A stretch of 64,000 nt of DNA from Natronosalvus hydrolyticus (GTDB lineage: Archaea; Halobacteriota; Halobacteria; Halobacteriales; Natrialbaceae): assembly GCA_025517525.1 (NCBI GenBank), contig JAOPJZ010000001.1, forward strand, positions 527,739-591,738. Direction: 5' to 3'. The position numbers were made by a program, and so were the translations under genes. Under the pieces are notes generated by a model. It saw only the letters and a program-made list of their open reading frames with translations. It searched no databases and was not told the DNA's origin. Shown piece by piece: positions 17,505-25,704 of this stretch (position 1 is the first letter of the stretch; every line of letters starts with the position of its first letter).

Positions 17505-18984
17505 TCAATTCCTGTTCAGAGACGGGTATTCCATCGAAGAGAAGATCCGACGCATCCCCACATCGAACATCTCTCCCGAAACACCGGAGATCAACTGCCG
17601 CCTCGACAAACTAGACCTTTCCGAGGGAGACCTGAGACGCATCGGAAAGAACGACTTTTTCGAGGAAGCCGAAGAGAAGTTCGATACCGCCGAGTATCGC
17701 CGTTTCGTCTCCACTCTCTTCGACACCTACGGCACGGAGGGAGACAAATTCAACATGCAACTGTTCGTATCTCAGGAAACGATTTCATACGACGAGCTTT
17801 CGCGACGATCCGCACGTTACCTCGACGAACGCATCGACGATGTCTTCGACTCGCTCGCCGAACCTATCGTCCTGACGGATACGGACACCGACACGGAGTC
17901 CATCGACTTGCAGTTCCGGACGACTGCGAGATTGGAGGATATTAACCCCGATGAGAAAATCCCGATTCAGATCATCGACACGAACTCGGGAAAAACTGTT
18001 GAACAGTACGGTGAGAACTACAAAATCAAGGCACCAGCTCGATACCGCGTCGAATCGAGAGTGTACTCCGACACCGGACTCATCGCGGTCTCCAACTACT
18101 CCAAGATCGCTGACGGGCTGAAGTCAGACATTGCGAACACGGTCGCCGAAATGGGTCGAAAGGGCGCAACATCAGGCGTCGGCGAGACAAGTCTCCTCGA
18201 CTTGAACGAGACCGAACTTCTCTTCCTTCTACAGGAGATGGAGGGCGAGATCTCGGGGCTCGGGTACACCATCGAAATTGCCGGCGTTGACACCGCTGAC
18301 TACACAGGACAGCACGATGAAGACATCTTCGACACCGAACTCGTCCGTGCCGCCGACGACGCCGGTCAGATTCGCAAGGTCAAGTTCTACGTCGATCATC
18401 CTCGTGCGGACGCGGACGACGAGCGAGACGTGATGCTTCGCATTTTCGACGACGGACACCTTACTACCTCGAAGCCCGTCCCGGCAAAACTCCTCGACGT
18501 CATAGTCTACGAGATCCACACCATCCGCAGCTACAAAGAGTTCCTGACGCCCTTCGTAGAACTCGTGCGCTCCTACGCTGGCGAGAAGTTCAGGGGTAGG
18601 TCATCCACGATGTTGAATAGCCACGTCGGCGACACGAACCGAGCGTTCGACACCCTCATCGAGACTTACTTCGGCTCGGACGAAACGCCCACGGAAGAAC
18701 TCCGCCTCTACAAGTCTATGATCGCCAACATCGGAATCAAGCTCTGCGACGAAGGAATCCCGAAAGCCGAGGACGTGGATGGTGTAGACGATATTAGCCA
18801 CTTCTATGAGTACGATGGAAAAATTGAGGAGTTCTTCCGGGACTATTCTATCCGTGTGCTGGACGAACCCGACATCAACTTCGATGAGCTTTCCAATCAC
18901 CTTGACCACCTATTGAATCAAAGCTGGGAAAGTCCGGCCGACATCATAGAGTACTCCATTCAGCAGTATGATCTTACCCGATGA
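17494..18984 (+). CDS. unrecognised protein of 496 residues in histone-fold operon
   Basis: I do not recognise this protein. It is acidic and soluble, with no signal and no membrane helix. The middle (about 130-205) looks beta-rich, and the part around 225-265 is helical (LLDLNETELLFLLQEMEGEI). IRKVKFYVDHPRADADDERD and YEIHTIRSYKEFLTPFVELV are notable later segments. No Walker, nuclease or methylase motif was found. It overlaps the histone-fold gene by 11 nt and the following gene by 17 nt, so the three products are almost certainly made together. Its length and the strict coupling suggest a multi-subunit complex, possibly defensive given the neighbourhood (inference). Confidence 0.75.
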   Translation: MTTDQFLFRDGYSIEEKIRRIPTSNISPETPEINCRLDKLDLSEGDLRRIGKNDFFEEAEEKFDTAEYRRFVSTLFDTYGTEGDKFNMQLFVSQETISYDELSRRSARYLDERIDDVFDSLAEPIVLTDTDTDTESIDLQFRTTARLEDINPDEKIPIQIIDTNSGKTVEQYGENYKIKAPARYRVESRVYSDTGLIAVSNYSKIADGLKSDIANTVAEMGRKGATSGVGETSLLDLNETELLFLLQEMEGEISGLGYTIEIAGVDTADYTGQHDEDIFDTELVRAADDAGQIRKVKFYVDHPRADADDERDVMLRIFDDGHLTTSKPVPAKLLDVIVYEIHTIRSYKEFLTPFVELVRSYAGEKFRGRSSTMLNSHVGDTNRAFDTLIETYFGSDETPTEELRLYKSMIANIGIKLCDEGIPKAEDVDGVDDISHFYEYDGKIEEFFRDYSIRVLDEPDINFDELSNHLDHLLNQSWESPADIIEYSIQQYDLTR

Positions 18985-20173
18985 AGCCGACGTGTTGGAG
19001 GAAGCCTTCTTTCGTGCGGACGTGAGCGATGTCTCGCGACTCGACTACCGACAAAGAGACCTCAACGAATACGTTGATTATCTCGGAATCGAACGCGACA
19101 TCGTACCGGAACTCTATCCATACTTCTCGATCTCGCGGGAGTCCCGGTGTGAGAAGCACAACGTGCCCATCAGCTCGTGCGGCTGCCCCGAATCTCGCGA
19201 AACCGAGACGACGGTTTGCAGACTCAAACCGGAAGAACTCGTAGAAGACTGGGTCAAGGCGTTGCGCGAGAGTGAGGCATTCGAAGCCGTGGAGTGGGAA
19301 TCAATCGGCCCAACGAGACACGTCCTGATGGCGAGGTTCGACAACACCGAGGTCTCGTTCCAGTGCTTTTTCGACAGGGACGAGTTTGAAAGGTACGACT
19401 TTGAACATCAGGCACTCGAATTTGGAGTCTCGTTCTTCGGCGACGCGTCCGCCGTGGAACGGGAGTATTGCTACTCGTGGCGTCAACTCCTCGATGACGA
19501 CTTTCGCGAACGGTTCTCGCGCGAGGTACAGGGGCTTAGGGAAGCGTTCGGCGTGGACTTCTACGAATACGAGCCCCTCGAAGGCTATCGGGATCGCGTT
19601 CGTCAGAGCCTCCGAGGCTACTTCTCGGAGTCAGGTTATGAGGTTCGTCGAGAGGTTGGGGAAGTATGCGCCGCAGAGACGATCCAATACGACATCGATA
19701 CCGGAAAGACCGATTTCGTCGGGTGCGAAGGTAAGTCGAAGTTCGTCGTCTGTCACTGCAACAAGACACCCGGCTGGCACGTCCACCACTTCCGTGACGG
19801 TAGGATCGAGTCCGCCGAACAGACCGACCTGATCGAAGACATGGCCGGGAAAATTGAGGACAAAATAAACACGTACCAAGACATCCGGGAAGACAAGCAG
19901 ACCGCCTCCCGGTTTGTCAGCGTCCTCGCAACGTTCTTCTCCATCGGCTTCGTCGTCCTCCTCTTTGACCGACTTGGCGAAATTTCCGTCATCCTTCAGG
20001 AGTACGTTACGGGTTGGAACTTGGAACTGGCTGCGGTGATCCTACTACTGTTCAACGGCGTGGCTGCCATCGCGCTGGCCGTCGTGATTGTGAAGCCGTA
20101 CGCCCACGACTTCGTGTTTGACTGGGAGATTGATCCTCTTGACGCACAGAGTCCGGACGACTCCGATTCTTGA
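18968..20173 (+). CDS. unrecognised protein with CxxH-CxC cluster and two C-terminal membrane helices
   Basis: The protein has 401 residues. Near residue 60 is a possible zinc site, CEKHNVPISSCGCPE. A second Cys/His group lies at about 265-285 (GCEGKSKFVVCHCNKTPGWH, then VHHF). Two hydrophobic helices near the C-terminus (about 317-338 and 352-375: FVSVLATFFSIGFVVLLF and AAVILLLFNGVAAIALAVVI) should anchor it in the membrane, with most of the protein cytosolic. It is the third gene of the histone-fold operon and starts 17 nt inside the previous gene. A zinc-binding, membrane-anchored effector is one possible reading; no catalytic motif was identified. Confidence 0.75.
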   Translation: MILPDEADVLEEAFFRADVSDVSRLDYRQRDLNEYVDYLGIERDIVPELYPYFSISRESRCEKHNVPISSCGCPESRETETTVCRLKPEELVEDWVKALRESEAFEAVEWESIGPTRHVLMARFDNTEVSFQCFFDRDEFERYDFEHQALEFGVSFFGDASAVEREYCYSWRQLLDDDFRERFSREVQGLREAFGVDFYEYEPLEGYRDRVRQSLRGYFSESGYEVRREVGEVCAAETIQYDIDTGKTDFVGCEGKSKFVVCHCNKTPGWHVHHFRDGRIESAEQTDLIEDMAGKIEDKINTYQDIREDKQTASRFVSVLATFFSIGFVVLLFDRLGEISVILQEYVTGWNLELAAVILLLFNGVAAIALAVVIVKPYAHDFVFDWEIDPLDAQSPDDSDS

Positions 20174-20293
20174 ACCGCTAACTACTACTTTTGCCACTTC
20201 TACCTACGAAGGGCTCTAGCGATCGGGAAAGGGTACACGAGATGTGCCACGTTTTGCCTTATGCGCTTGGGTGACAACACGAATCGAACATGG

Positions 20294-20319
20294 CTAGATC
20301 CGCTCCGGTTGCTCTTCCA
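20294..20319 (+). promoter_or_regulatory. 26-bp near-repeat, copy A, 50 bp before a start codon
   Basis: The element starts CTAGATCCGCTCCGG and ends TTGCTCTTCCA. It is the same as 22812-22837 at 25 of 26 positions (T/A difference at base 11). It lies 49 bp before the ATG at 20369; the other copy lies 52 bp before the ATG at 22890. The downstream genes are unrelated, so this is probably a shared regulatory site or a leftover of a common insertion junction. Confidence 0.5.
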
Positions 20320-20368
20320 ATCGGCCCTCCAACCGAATAGCTAAGTGCTTCATCCGAAATTCACAAAT

Positions 20369-20983
20369 ATGTCAGACTACCTTGCTTCCTCTCTGAAACG
20401 CCTGTACGACGAATGCAACCGTATAATCGAAGACGGAAATCCGAGGTCAGGCGGAGGAACCGTTCTTGACCGTCACAACGAGTTGCTCGAAAAGGTGAAA
20501 GGAGAACACCCCGGCAACGAAATCATCCAACAACTGGATGAGGTATCTATGTCCGGAGCTGTCGTCCCGGGCAAGGCAACCCGTCCGACGATGGACGACA
20601 TCCAAGAAGTCAAATTCAACGTCACCAGTATTGCTGACGCAATCGAACTCGACGAGGACGACTTCCGGAGAGCCAGCGACCCGGACACATTCTCTTTAAT
20701 CGAGATCAATCAAGTACAGAGTCAGTCACAACAGCAATCCGCTACGCAGACAGTCACCATCGAACAGCTCTACGAACAGGCCGACGAAATGATGGCTCCA
20801 CAAGACGAGAAGGCTGAATTGCACGAACTCGTGGAGAAATTCGAGCAAGAACTGGAAAGCGAGAATCCCGATACCGTCGAACTGCGGGACGTGATCGACT
20901 CCGCGAAATCCTTTAGTTCGCAACTGGCAATGAAAATGGCTATGATGGCCTTTGAACGAGGAATCGACATCCTCATCGAATAA
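20369..20983 (+). CDS. unrecognised helical acidic protein
   Basis: The protein has 204 residues and is soluble and mostly helical. A Gln/Ser-rich hinge at about 117-130 (VQSQSQQQSATQT) separates an N-terminal part from a coiled-coil-like C-terminal part (DEKAELHELVEKFEQELESE) that ends with a Met-rich helix. No family was recognised. ATG 20369 is chosen over 20345, since MSDYLASSLKRL opens an amphipathic helix and the element at 20294 then sits about 50 bp upstream. It stands alone between an operon and a convergent gene. The architecture looks like an oligomerising adaptor, but this is only an impression. Confidence 0.65.
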   Translation: MSDYLASSLKRLYDECNRIIEDGNPRSGGGTVLDRHNELLEKVKGEHPGNEIIQQLDEVSMSGAVVPGKATRPTMDDIQEVKFNVTSIADAIELDEDDFRRASDPDTFSLIEINQVQSQSQQQSATQTVTIEQLYEQADEMMAPQDEKAELHELVEKFEQELESENPDTVELRDVIDSAKSFSSQLAMKMAMMAFERGIDILIE

Positions 20984-21039
20984 AATCATTCCTGCAACCC
21001 CGAGGACTGTTAACTCGCTGAATTACACGACCTCTCAAT

Positions 21040-21690
21040 CTACCATTTGTCTTGAACAGGATCCGGAAAAACAAACCTCAGAGTGACATCCCCTTGGTCA
21101 GCTAACTCAACAAGATTGCTTCTTGCCTTCTCGTCGTTCTCTCTGCGGAACAGATCGTAGTTCGAGTACACGATACAACGCCGATCTACATCGCCCTCGA
21201 TCTCCGCCAGCCGTGAGATGTCGTCGGCGATATCTCGGTACTTGCTGTTCTCACCGTCTGGTCGGTACCGAAGGTAGTTGATGTTCTTCACGTATTTGAA
21301 CGCAACAGCCGCGTCGAGATCATCAACCGAGAACGTCTGTGTTCCGCCGTCGATGACCATCTCAATCTCGTCAGAGAGAACAGCCAGATCGAGACGCTCT
21401 CGACCGCCGAAGGGAAAGGTCGGCCCACCAACCTCGCATTGAGCGCGGTCGATCTTGTCTACGCGTTCGTATTTGGTCGTGTATTGCCGATGGTCGGGAA
21501 TGTCCCCAGCTGCGCCCGACGACTCGTTCACCCTTACGTCCGCAACAGACGTCGGGGGAAGGATGGAACACAAACGCTGGCGTGTTTCCTCGGCGAGGGA
21601 GCGTTCGTCGCTGTAGTTGGCCGGGTTGTCGAGAAATGCCGTCGACGTTGCATCAGTAGCGAGATCGAGAGATTGCACTACTCGTGACAT
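21040..21690 (-). CDS. unrecognised protein, possible nuclease-like fold
   Basis: The protein has 216 residues, is soluble and has no signal. The central part, RERLDLAVLSDEIEMVIDGG then DLDAAVAFKYVKNINYLRY, has the D-x(n)-E-x-hydrophobic and later K order seen in PD-(D/E)XK-like folds, but the ExK doublet is not clean, so I do not assign a nuclease. The C-terminal region (RRCIVYSNYDLFRRENDEKA) looks like a Rossmann-type strand-helix. It is divergently arranged with the protease gene at 21810 (120 bp apart), so the two may share a control region. The ATG at 21690 is the first in frame. Confidence 0.6.
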   Translation of the reverse strand: MSRVVQSLDLATDATSTAFLDNPANYSDERSLAEETRQRLCSILPPTSVADVRVNESSGAAGDIPDHRQYTTKYERVDKIDRAQCEVGGPTFPFGGRERLDLAVLSDEIEMVIDGGTQTFSVDDLDAAVAFKYVKNINYLRYRPDGENSKYRDIADDISRLAEIEGDVDRRCIVYSNYDLFRRENDEKARSNLVELADQGDVTLRFVFPDPVQDKW

Positions 21691-21809
21691 ATTGACGCTG
21701 TGCGTCGTGTTCTCACATCAAGTTGTCGTCCCGCATATCGAGTCTGCTAGCGGCGTATAAACGTTCGTGTTACTGTTTATCCGACACTACTGCCACAAGA
21801 GGGAGTGGT

Positions 21810-22565
21810 ATGGCCGAAGCACAGCTAACCGACCGAGCCGAGACCGACCCGCGAGTGAGCTGTCCCATCGTCTGTGGCGAGCATATGCGAGCCAGCGGCG
21901 TCTTCTTCGATGGAACCGAAGAGACGTACCTCGTCACCGCTAGACACAACGTCCTCCCGACGAACGGTGCCGACCTCAAGACGAACGAGTACGACCTGTC
22001 GTTTGCGTCTCAGGACTTCCTCCCGACGATCCACGTCTACCTTCGCACCTCATCGGGAGTGGAGGTCGAACGCTTCGATATCCGGGAGATCCCCGGCGTA
22101 AGACAGACCGCCGAAATCGACGTCATCGCCGTTCCCATCGACTTCGAACCCGAGGAGTACGGGTATCAGGTGTGGGACGCGGACGACGTAGCCGCGCCCG
22201 CTGAGTCGCCAGAGTCGCTGGACATTATCGGGTTCAACGGTGAGTGCTTTCCCGACCCGGATCGTGACTACGAGGTGGACGCGTATCGACACGCCCTCCG
22301 GAATCCCGTGGTGCTTCCGTTGGTGAACGAGTTGGCGGACGATGATGACCCGTCTCGTTATGGCCTGACCGCCTTCGCAATCGACGAGAATCTCACTGAT
22401 TCGTACGATGGACTGAGTGGCGCACCCGTACTCGGAGATGGGCTGGTCGGCATCCACGCTGCGAACATTCCCGTGCCCGAAAAACACATCGAGCAAAGTG
22501 GAGGTGACGAGTTCAGGTTGATGGTGTACTGGCGAGCGGTGATCCTTCCCAAACTGGTTGAGTGA
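21810..22565 (+). CDS. cytosolic trypsin-like serine protease
   Basis: The protein has 251 residues from the ATG at 21810, with no signal peptide or membrane helix, so it is predicted to be intracellular. The chymotrypsin-fold triad is visible: His in YLVTARHNVLP, Asp in AEIDVIAVPIDF and Ser in YDGLSGAPVLGDGLVGIHA (GxSGxP form). The His motif TARHNV is close to the TAAHC/TARHV of bacterial family members. Proteases of this kind often accompany defence genes as effectors that are switched on by a sensor. Here it is divergent from the unrecognised gene at 21040 and near the histone-fold operon and Mrr gene. The longer frame from 21723 has unlike composition and includes the promoter region. Confidence 0.78.
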   Translation: MAEAQLTDRAETDPRVSCPIVCGEHMRASGVFFDGTEETYLVTARHNVLPTNGADLKTNEYDLSFASQDFLPTIHVYLRTSSGVEVERFDIREIPGVRQTAEIDVIAVPIDFEPEEYGYQVWDADDVAAPAESPESLDIIGFNGECFPDPDRDYEVDAYRHALRNPVVLPLVNELADDDDPSRYGLTAFAIDENLTDSYDGLSGAPVLGDGLVGIHAANIPVPEKHIEQSGGDEFRLMVYWRAVILPKLVE

Positions 22566-22889
22566 TAGAGGCAGACGCAAAGTCCTCGACGAAGTGGAGT
22601 ACGACGTCGATGACCTTGTACCGGGCGCACTTGTTCCGGGTAGGAGGCGAACATATGCTCCTCAGAAGTGAGGAAGACGGTGAACCATTCCTCGAGCCCG
22701 CCTCAGCCGATTTTAACCCTCTCGAAGGAGGTTAGGACGATCGTTGGGTTGCTGCACGGATATACCGGTTCTTGTCCTACGTGTTCACCTGAAAACCGAA
22801 TCCCGACGAGACTAGATCCGCACCGGTTGCTCTTCCAGCTCTCCGGGAGAACCACAACACCAATTGAACCCGCGCAGCAAACCCGCGAT
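22566..22889. other. intergenic region before the 108-residue gene
   Basis: These 324 bp hold no convincing gene. The frame of the following gene stays open from 22668, but the translation there is Ser/Pro/Thr-rich and unlike a haloarchaeal protein. TAACC at 22714 and GGTTA at 22730 could pair around CTCTCGAAGGA. The 26-bp shared element lies at 22812-22837. Confidence 0.45.
22812..22837 (+). promoter_or_regulatory. 26-bp near-repeat, copy B, 52 bp before a start codon
   Basis: It starts CTAGATCCGCACCGG and ends TTGCTCTTCCA, the partner of 20294-20319 (one mismatch in 26). The matched distance to the next ATG favours a regulatory role. Confidence 0.5.
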
Positions 22890-23216
22890 ATGATCCTCAA
22901 CGATATCCCCGAGAACGGAGAGTTCGATGTCGTACTCGAAACCGGAGACGTGATTGAGGAAGTAGCGATAGTTGACCGCACACACGAGATAGACGACGAG
23001 GAAGCATCGAAGCGCGAGTCCAACCAGATCGAGCTGTCGTTGGAAGGAAAAGGATGGACGGAGTCCGCACCCGACATCCCCAAAGCCAACCTGTGGATCG
23101 ACCAAGAGTCTCCCCGGGGAGAAACCGAATGGTATCCAGCCGAACTGTACGCCTACACCGACGAACGAGACCGGGAATACGTTACTCTCGGAACGATTGA
23201 CCGAATCGACAACTGA
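22890..23216 (+). CDS. unrecognised small acidic protein
   Basis: The protein has 108 residues, is soluble, acidic and probably beta-rich (GEFDVVLETGDVIEEVAIVD). Several Trp residues occur in the second half (GKGWTES, NLWIDQ, TEWYPAELYAY). ATG 22890 is chosen because upstream codons have non-coding character and because the start then lies at the same distance from the 26-bp element as the gene at 20369. The next gene begins 87 bp downstream on the same strand. Family and function unknown. Confidence 0.6.
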   Translation: MILNDIPENGEFDVVLETGDVIEEVAIVDRTHEIDDEEASKRESNQIELSLEGKGWTESAPDIPKANLWIDQESPRGETEWYPAELYAYTDERDREYVTLGTIDRIDN

Positions 23217-23303
23217 CCACACCCCAGATTTCACGAACTAACGAGAACCCTTCACACACCCACCCCCGAAATTCAAGAAGTCAGACAACCTACCAAACCG
23301 CGA

Positions 23304-23744
23304 ATGTCGCTCGGACGAGAATACGAGAAAAGGATGTTCGACAACATCCAAGGCCCCTTCGTGGCCATCCTCGCCGGCGCTCTCGCCCTGATGGGCGAAA
23401 TAATGGCGGAACTCGCCGAGACAACTGGAGACACCACCGTCGACGGCTCCATCTGGGTACTCTTCTTCGTGATCCAGAACTATCCGGCCATCATCCTCAT
23501 CGTCGCTCTCGCCGCCGTTACCCTCTCCGCCGGCCCGTTCGGCATCTTCGGGTTCGTCATCGAGGCAGCGGGCGCAAACGTGTTCTTCGTCAATCCTATC
23601 GTCGGACTCATTCTGTTCGCAATCGGCGCCGCGATCATCGTCGGCGGAGCACGGGTCTGGAGTTGGTTGGCGTTCATCGAGTGGTTCATTTCTAACCGTC
23701 GCGGCGGCGGTCGGAGGCGTGGAGGAGGTCGAGGATTGCGCTGA
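23304..23744 (+). CDS. four-helix membrane protein with Arg/Gly-rich tail
   Basis: The protein has 146 residues. Four hydrophobic segments can be drawn: about 16-38 (VAILAGALALMGEIMAEL), 50-73 (WVLFFVIQNYPAIILIVALA), 77-97 and 100-128. The last 20 residues are SNRRGGGRRRGGGRGLR-like, an Arg/Gly tail that is unusual in these acidic proteomes and could contact nucleic acid or lipid head groups. No family was recognised. It converges with the coiled-coil gene at 23759 with 14 bp between the stops. Confidence 0.65.
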   Translation: MSLGREYEKRMFDNIQGPFVAILAGALALMGEIMAELAETTGDTTVDGSIWVLFFVIQNYPAIILIVALAAVTLSAGPFGIFGFVIEAAGANVFFVNPIVGLILFAIGAAIIVGGARVWSWLAFIEWFISNRRGGGRRRGGGRGLR

Positions 23745-23758
23745 CCCATCCCCAATTT

Positions 23759-24304
23759 TCACGAGTCCTCATCAACGAGATGTCGGGTTGCTTCCGTGCT
23801 CACCAATGACCACTCCTCGTTCGTTTCCGCTGCGTGGTCTGCATTCTCCCGATATGTTTCCACGAGAATCAATCTCCGCGTGTACAGGTTGTATTCCCAG
23901 TCGTACGCGACTTCGAGGCGTCGTTCGCGCTCGTCCAGTTCCATCTCCTCGTTGATCGTCTCTCGTAGCTCGTCAGGAGTCTCCACGTCGTACACGTCTC
24001 TCCACTCGGCGATCTCGTCGTCGATGCGTTCCAACTCGTCGCGCAACTCTTCGTCGGGCACCTCGGCGAGTCGCTCCCGCTCTTCCTCCTCGTCGCCGTC
24101 GGGCCAATCCAGTTCGAACTCCGCGCCGAACGACTCCTGCCAGTCCTCGTCGTCCAAATCCTGCTCCCGACGCGCAACCGCAACCGAGATCGAATAGCCG
24201 ATGTTGTCCACGTCTCCGAACTCTTCCCGGACGCGTTCCGCCGATATTCGCCCCTCAACAAGAGCGTCAAGCGCATCCCGCACGTCGTCGAAATCCTCGG
24301 TCAT
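23759..24304 (-). CDS. acidic helical protein of 181 residues
   Basis: This is a very acidic, almost wholly helical protein, probably a coiled coil in the middle (EERERLAEVPDEELRDELER, then IDDEIAEWRDVYDVETPDEL). The N-terminal part, VRDALDALVEGRISAERVRE, looks like a small helical bundle domain. There is no membrane helix and no cysteine. Family unknown. The strong acidity makes coiled-coil calls weak in haloarchaea, so the structural reading is tentative. Confidence 0.65.
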   Translation of the reverse strand: MTEDFDDVRDALDALVEGRISAERVREEFGDVDNIGYSISVAVARREQDLDDEDWQESFGAEFELDWPDGDEEEERERLAEVPDEELRDELERIDDEIAEWRDVYDVETPDELRETINEEMELDERERRLEVAYDWEYNLYTRRLILVETYRENADHAAETNEEWSLVSTEATRHLVDEDS

Positions 24305-24453
24305 CGAGGGATCCTCGTCGAGACAAATCTTAAAAGCCGGCTTCGTCCCGTTTTGCGGGCTCTCACCAATTCTATCTCCACCGCGATCAGTATTGGCTGC
24401 TTGGCCTCTCGATCAAGCGACTCGTGCGAAAAATCCGCGGGTGAGATTACCCT

Positions 24454-25452
24454 TCAGTTCTTCCAGATGTCCTGCACATCTCGGTGAGACGGGGCGTGTT
24501 GATACTCTTCGATCAACGTCCCCGCGTCCCCCGGGATGAATTCCGGCGCGACACGGTCGACGTGCGTATCGATGATCTCCATCAACGCCTCGAAGTGGGC
24601 TTTCTGCACCTCTTCTTCGGAAACGCTTTCGGCGGCGTTCAAACCAGCCCCGATGCTGAACCGCGTCCGCGCAGCCGCATCACGAATTCGTTCACTCGAC
24701 GCGTTCGCCGGCGATTCGATTCGAATCGGAAGGACGGATAGATGAGTTTGCGGGACAAGAGCGTCGTTCTCGTCCGTCCGGAACGAGACCCAGTACTCCG
24801 GCGTGCTGAGGACTTGAGCGACGCCGTTGAGATTCTCGTCGACTCTTTGCTCGAACTTCCTTACTGCTAACAGGTGGAGTTCGTAGATCCACCTGTGGTA
24901 CTCTTTCACGACCTCTCGGGCGAGGTCGTTCGCGAGCCAGCCAGACTCGAAGTCGCTGATCCTCTGGATCGGCTCGTCATCTTCGAAGTACGATGCGAGG
25001 TCGGCGGAAGTCTCCGGTACATCTGCTGGGTCGTACACGTCAATGTCGACGTGACGGTGCAACGGCCGAACGACGTCCGGATACGTCCACGTCAGCCAGT
25101 AGGCCTCCACGTCGCCGTCCTCGACGACGTACAAGACCTCGTACTGGAGGAGGTCTTTCACCATCAGCAACTCTTTTCGACGAAGGTTCGTGGCAACCGG
25201 GTGCGGTTCGACGACGTTACCGGTGTCGGCAGTTTCGACGGTGTGTCCGGGCTCCTCTTCGGCGGAAGGCAACCGATGCATCATCTCGGGCACCGTGGAA
25301 CCGGTCAGAGACTCCCAGTCGACTTGACCGTGGACGTTCAGCGACTCTCGCAGCTCATCAAGGAGTTGAATGTCTTCGGCTCCATTCCGTGAGTGGTAAA
25401 TGTTGAACTTGCCGTTTGGCTGGTGTTCTGCTACCAGTGCTCTGTGACTCAT
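24454..25452 (-). CDS. DUF6735-like haloarchaeal protein
   Basis: The protein has 332 residues from ATG 25452. The opening MSHRALVAEHQPNGKFNIYH, followed by HSRNGAEDIQLLDEL, matches the start of a haloarchaeal family I remember as DUF6735, which occurs in several copies in accessory regions. ELLMVKDLLQYEVLYVVEDG and VEAYWLTWTYPDVVRPLHR form beta-rich central parts, and the C-terminal region is helical. The biochemical role of the family is unknown to me. The frame is open to 25497, but the residues before MSHRAL are Pro/Asn-rich and outside the family pattern. Confidence 0.75.
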   Translation of the reverse strand: MSHRALVAEHQPNGKFNIYHSRNGAEDIQLLDELRESLNVHGQVDWESLTGSTVPEMMHRLPSAEEEPGHTVETADTGNVVEPHPVATNLRRKELLMVKDLLQYEVLYVVEDGDVEAYWLTWTYPDVVRPLHRHVDIDVYDPADVPETSADLASYFEDDEPIQRISDFESGWLANDLAREVVKEYHRWIYELHLLAVRKFEQRVDENLNGVAQVLSTPEYWVSFRTDENDALVPQTHLSVLPIRIESPANASSERIRDAAARTRFSIGAGLNAAESVSEEEVQKAHFEALMEIIDTHVDRVAPEFIPGDAGTLIEEYQHAPSHRDVQDIWKN

Positions 25453-25704
25453 GCGATTCGCATTATCTGGGTTGGGGGATGCCGGGTTAAAGGGCATCGT
25501 CCGCGGGGGTTTCGTAATTCGAGCGTCTAACGTCTACGAACGCACAGAATACCTACATCAGAGAGTCAAACTATCCGAGAACACTGTTAATAGATCGGCA
25601 TTTTAAACTGACGCAGACTTCGAAGAATGCTGATCTGGGCTTTCACCGACGAAGGTTTCCGAACCTGTAAATTTACGTGAGCGGTACGTGATACGGTTGA
25701 AATA

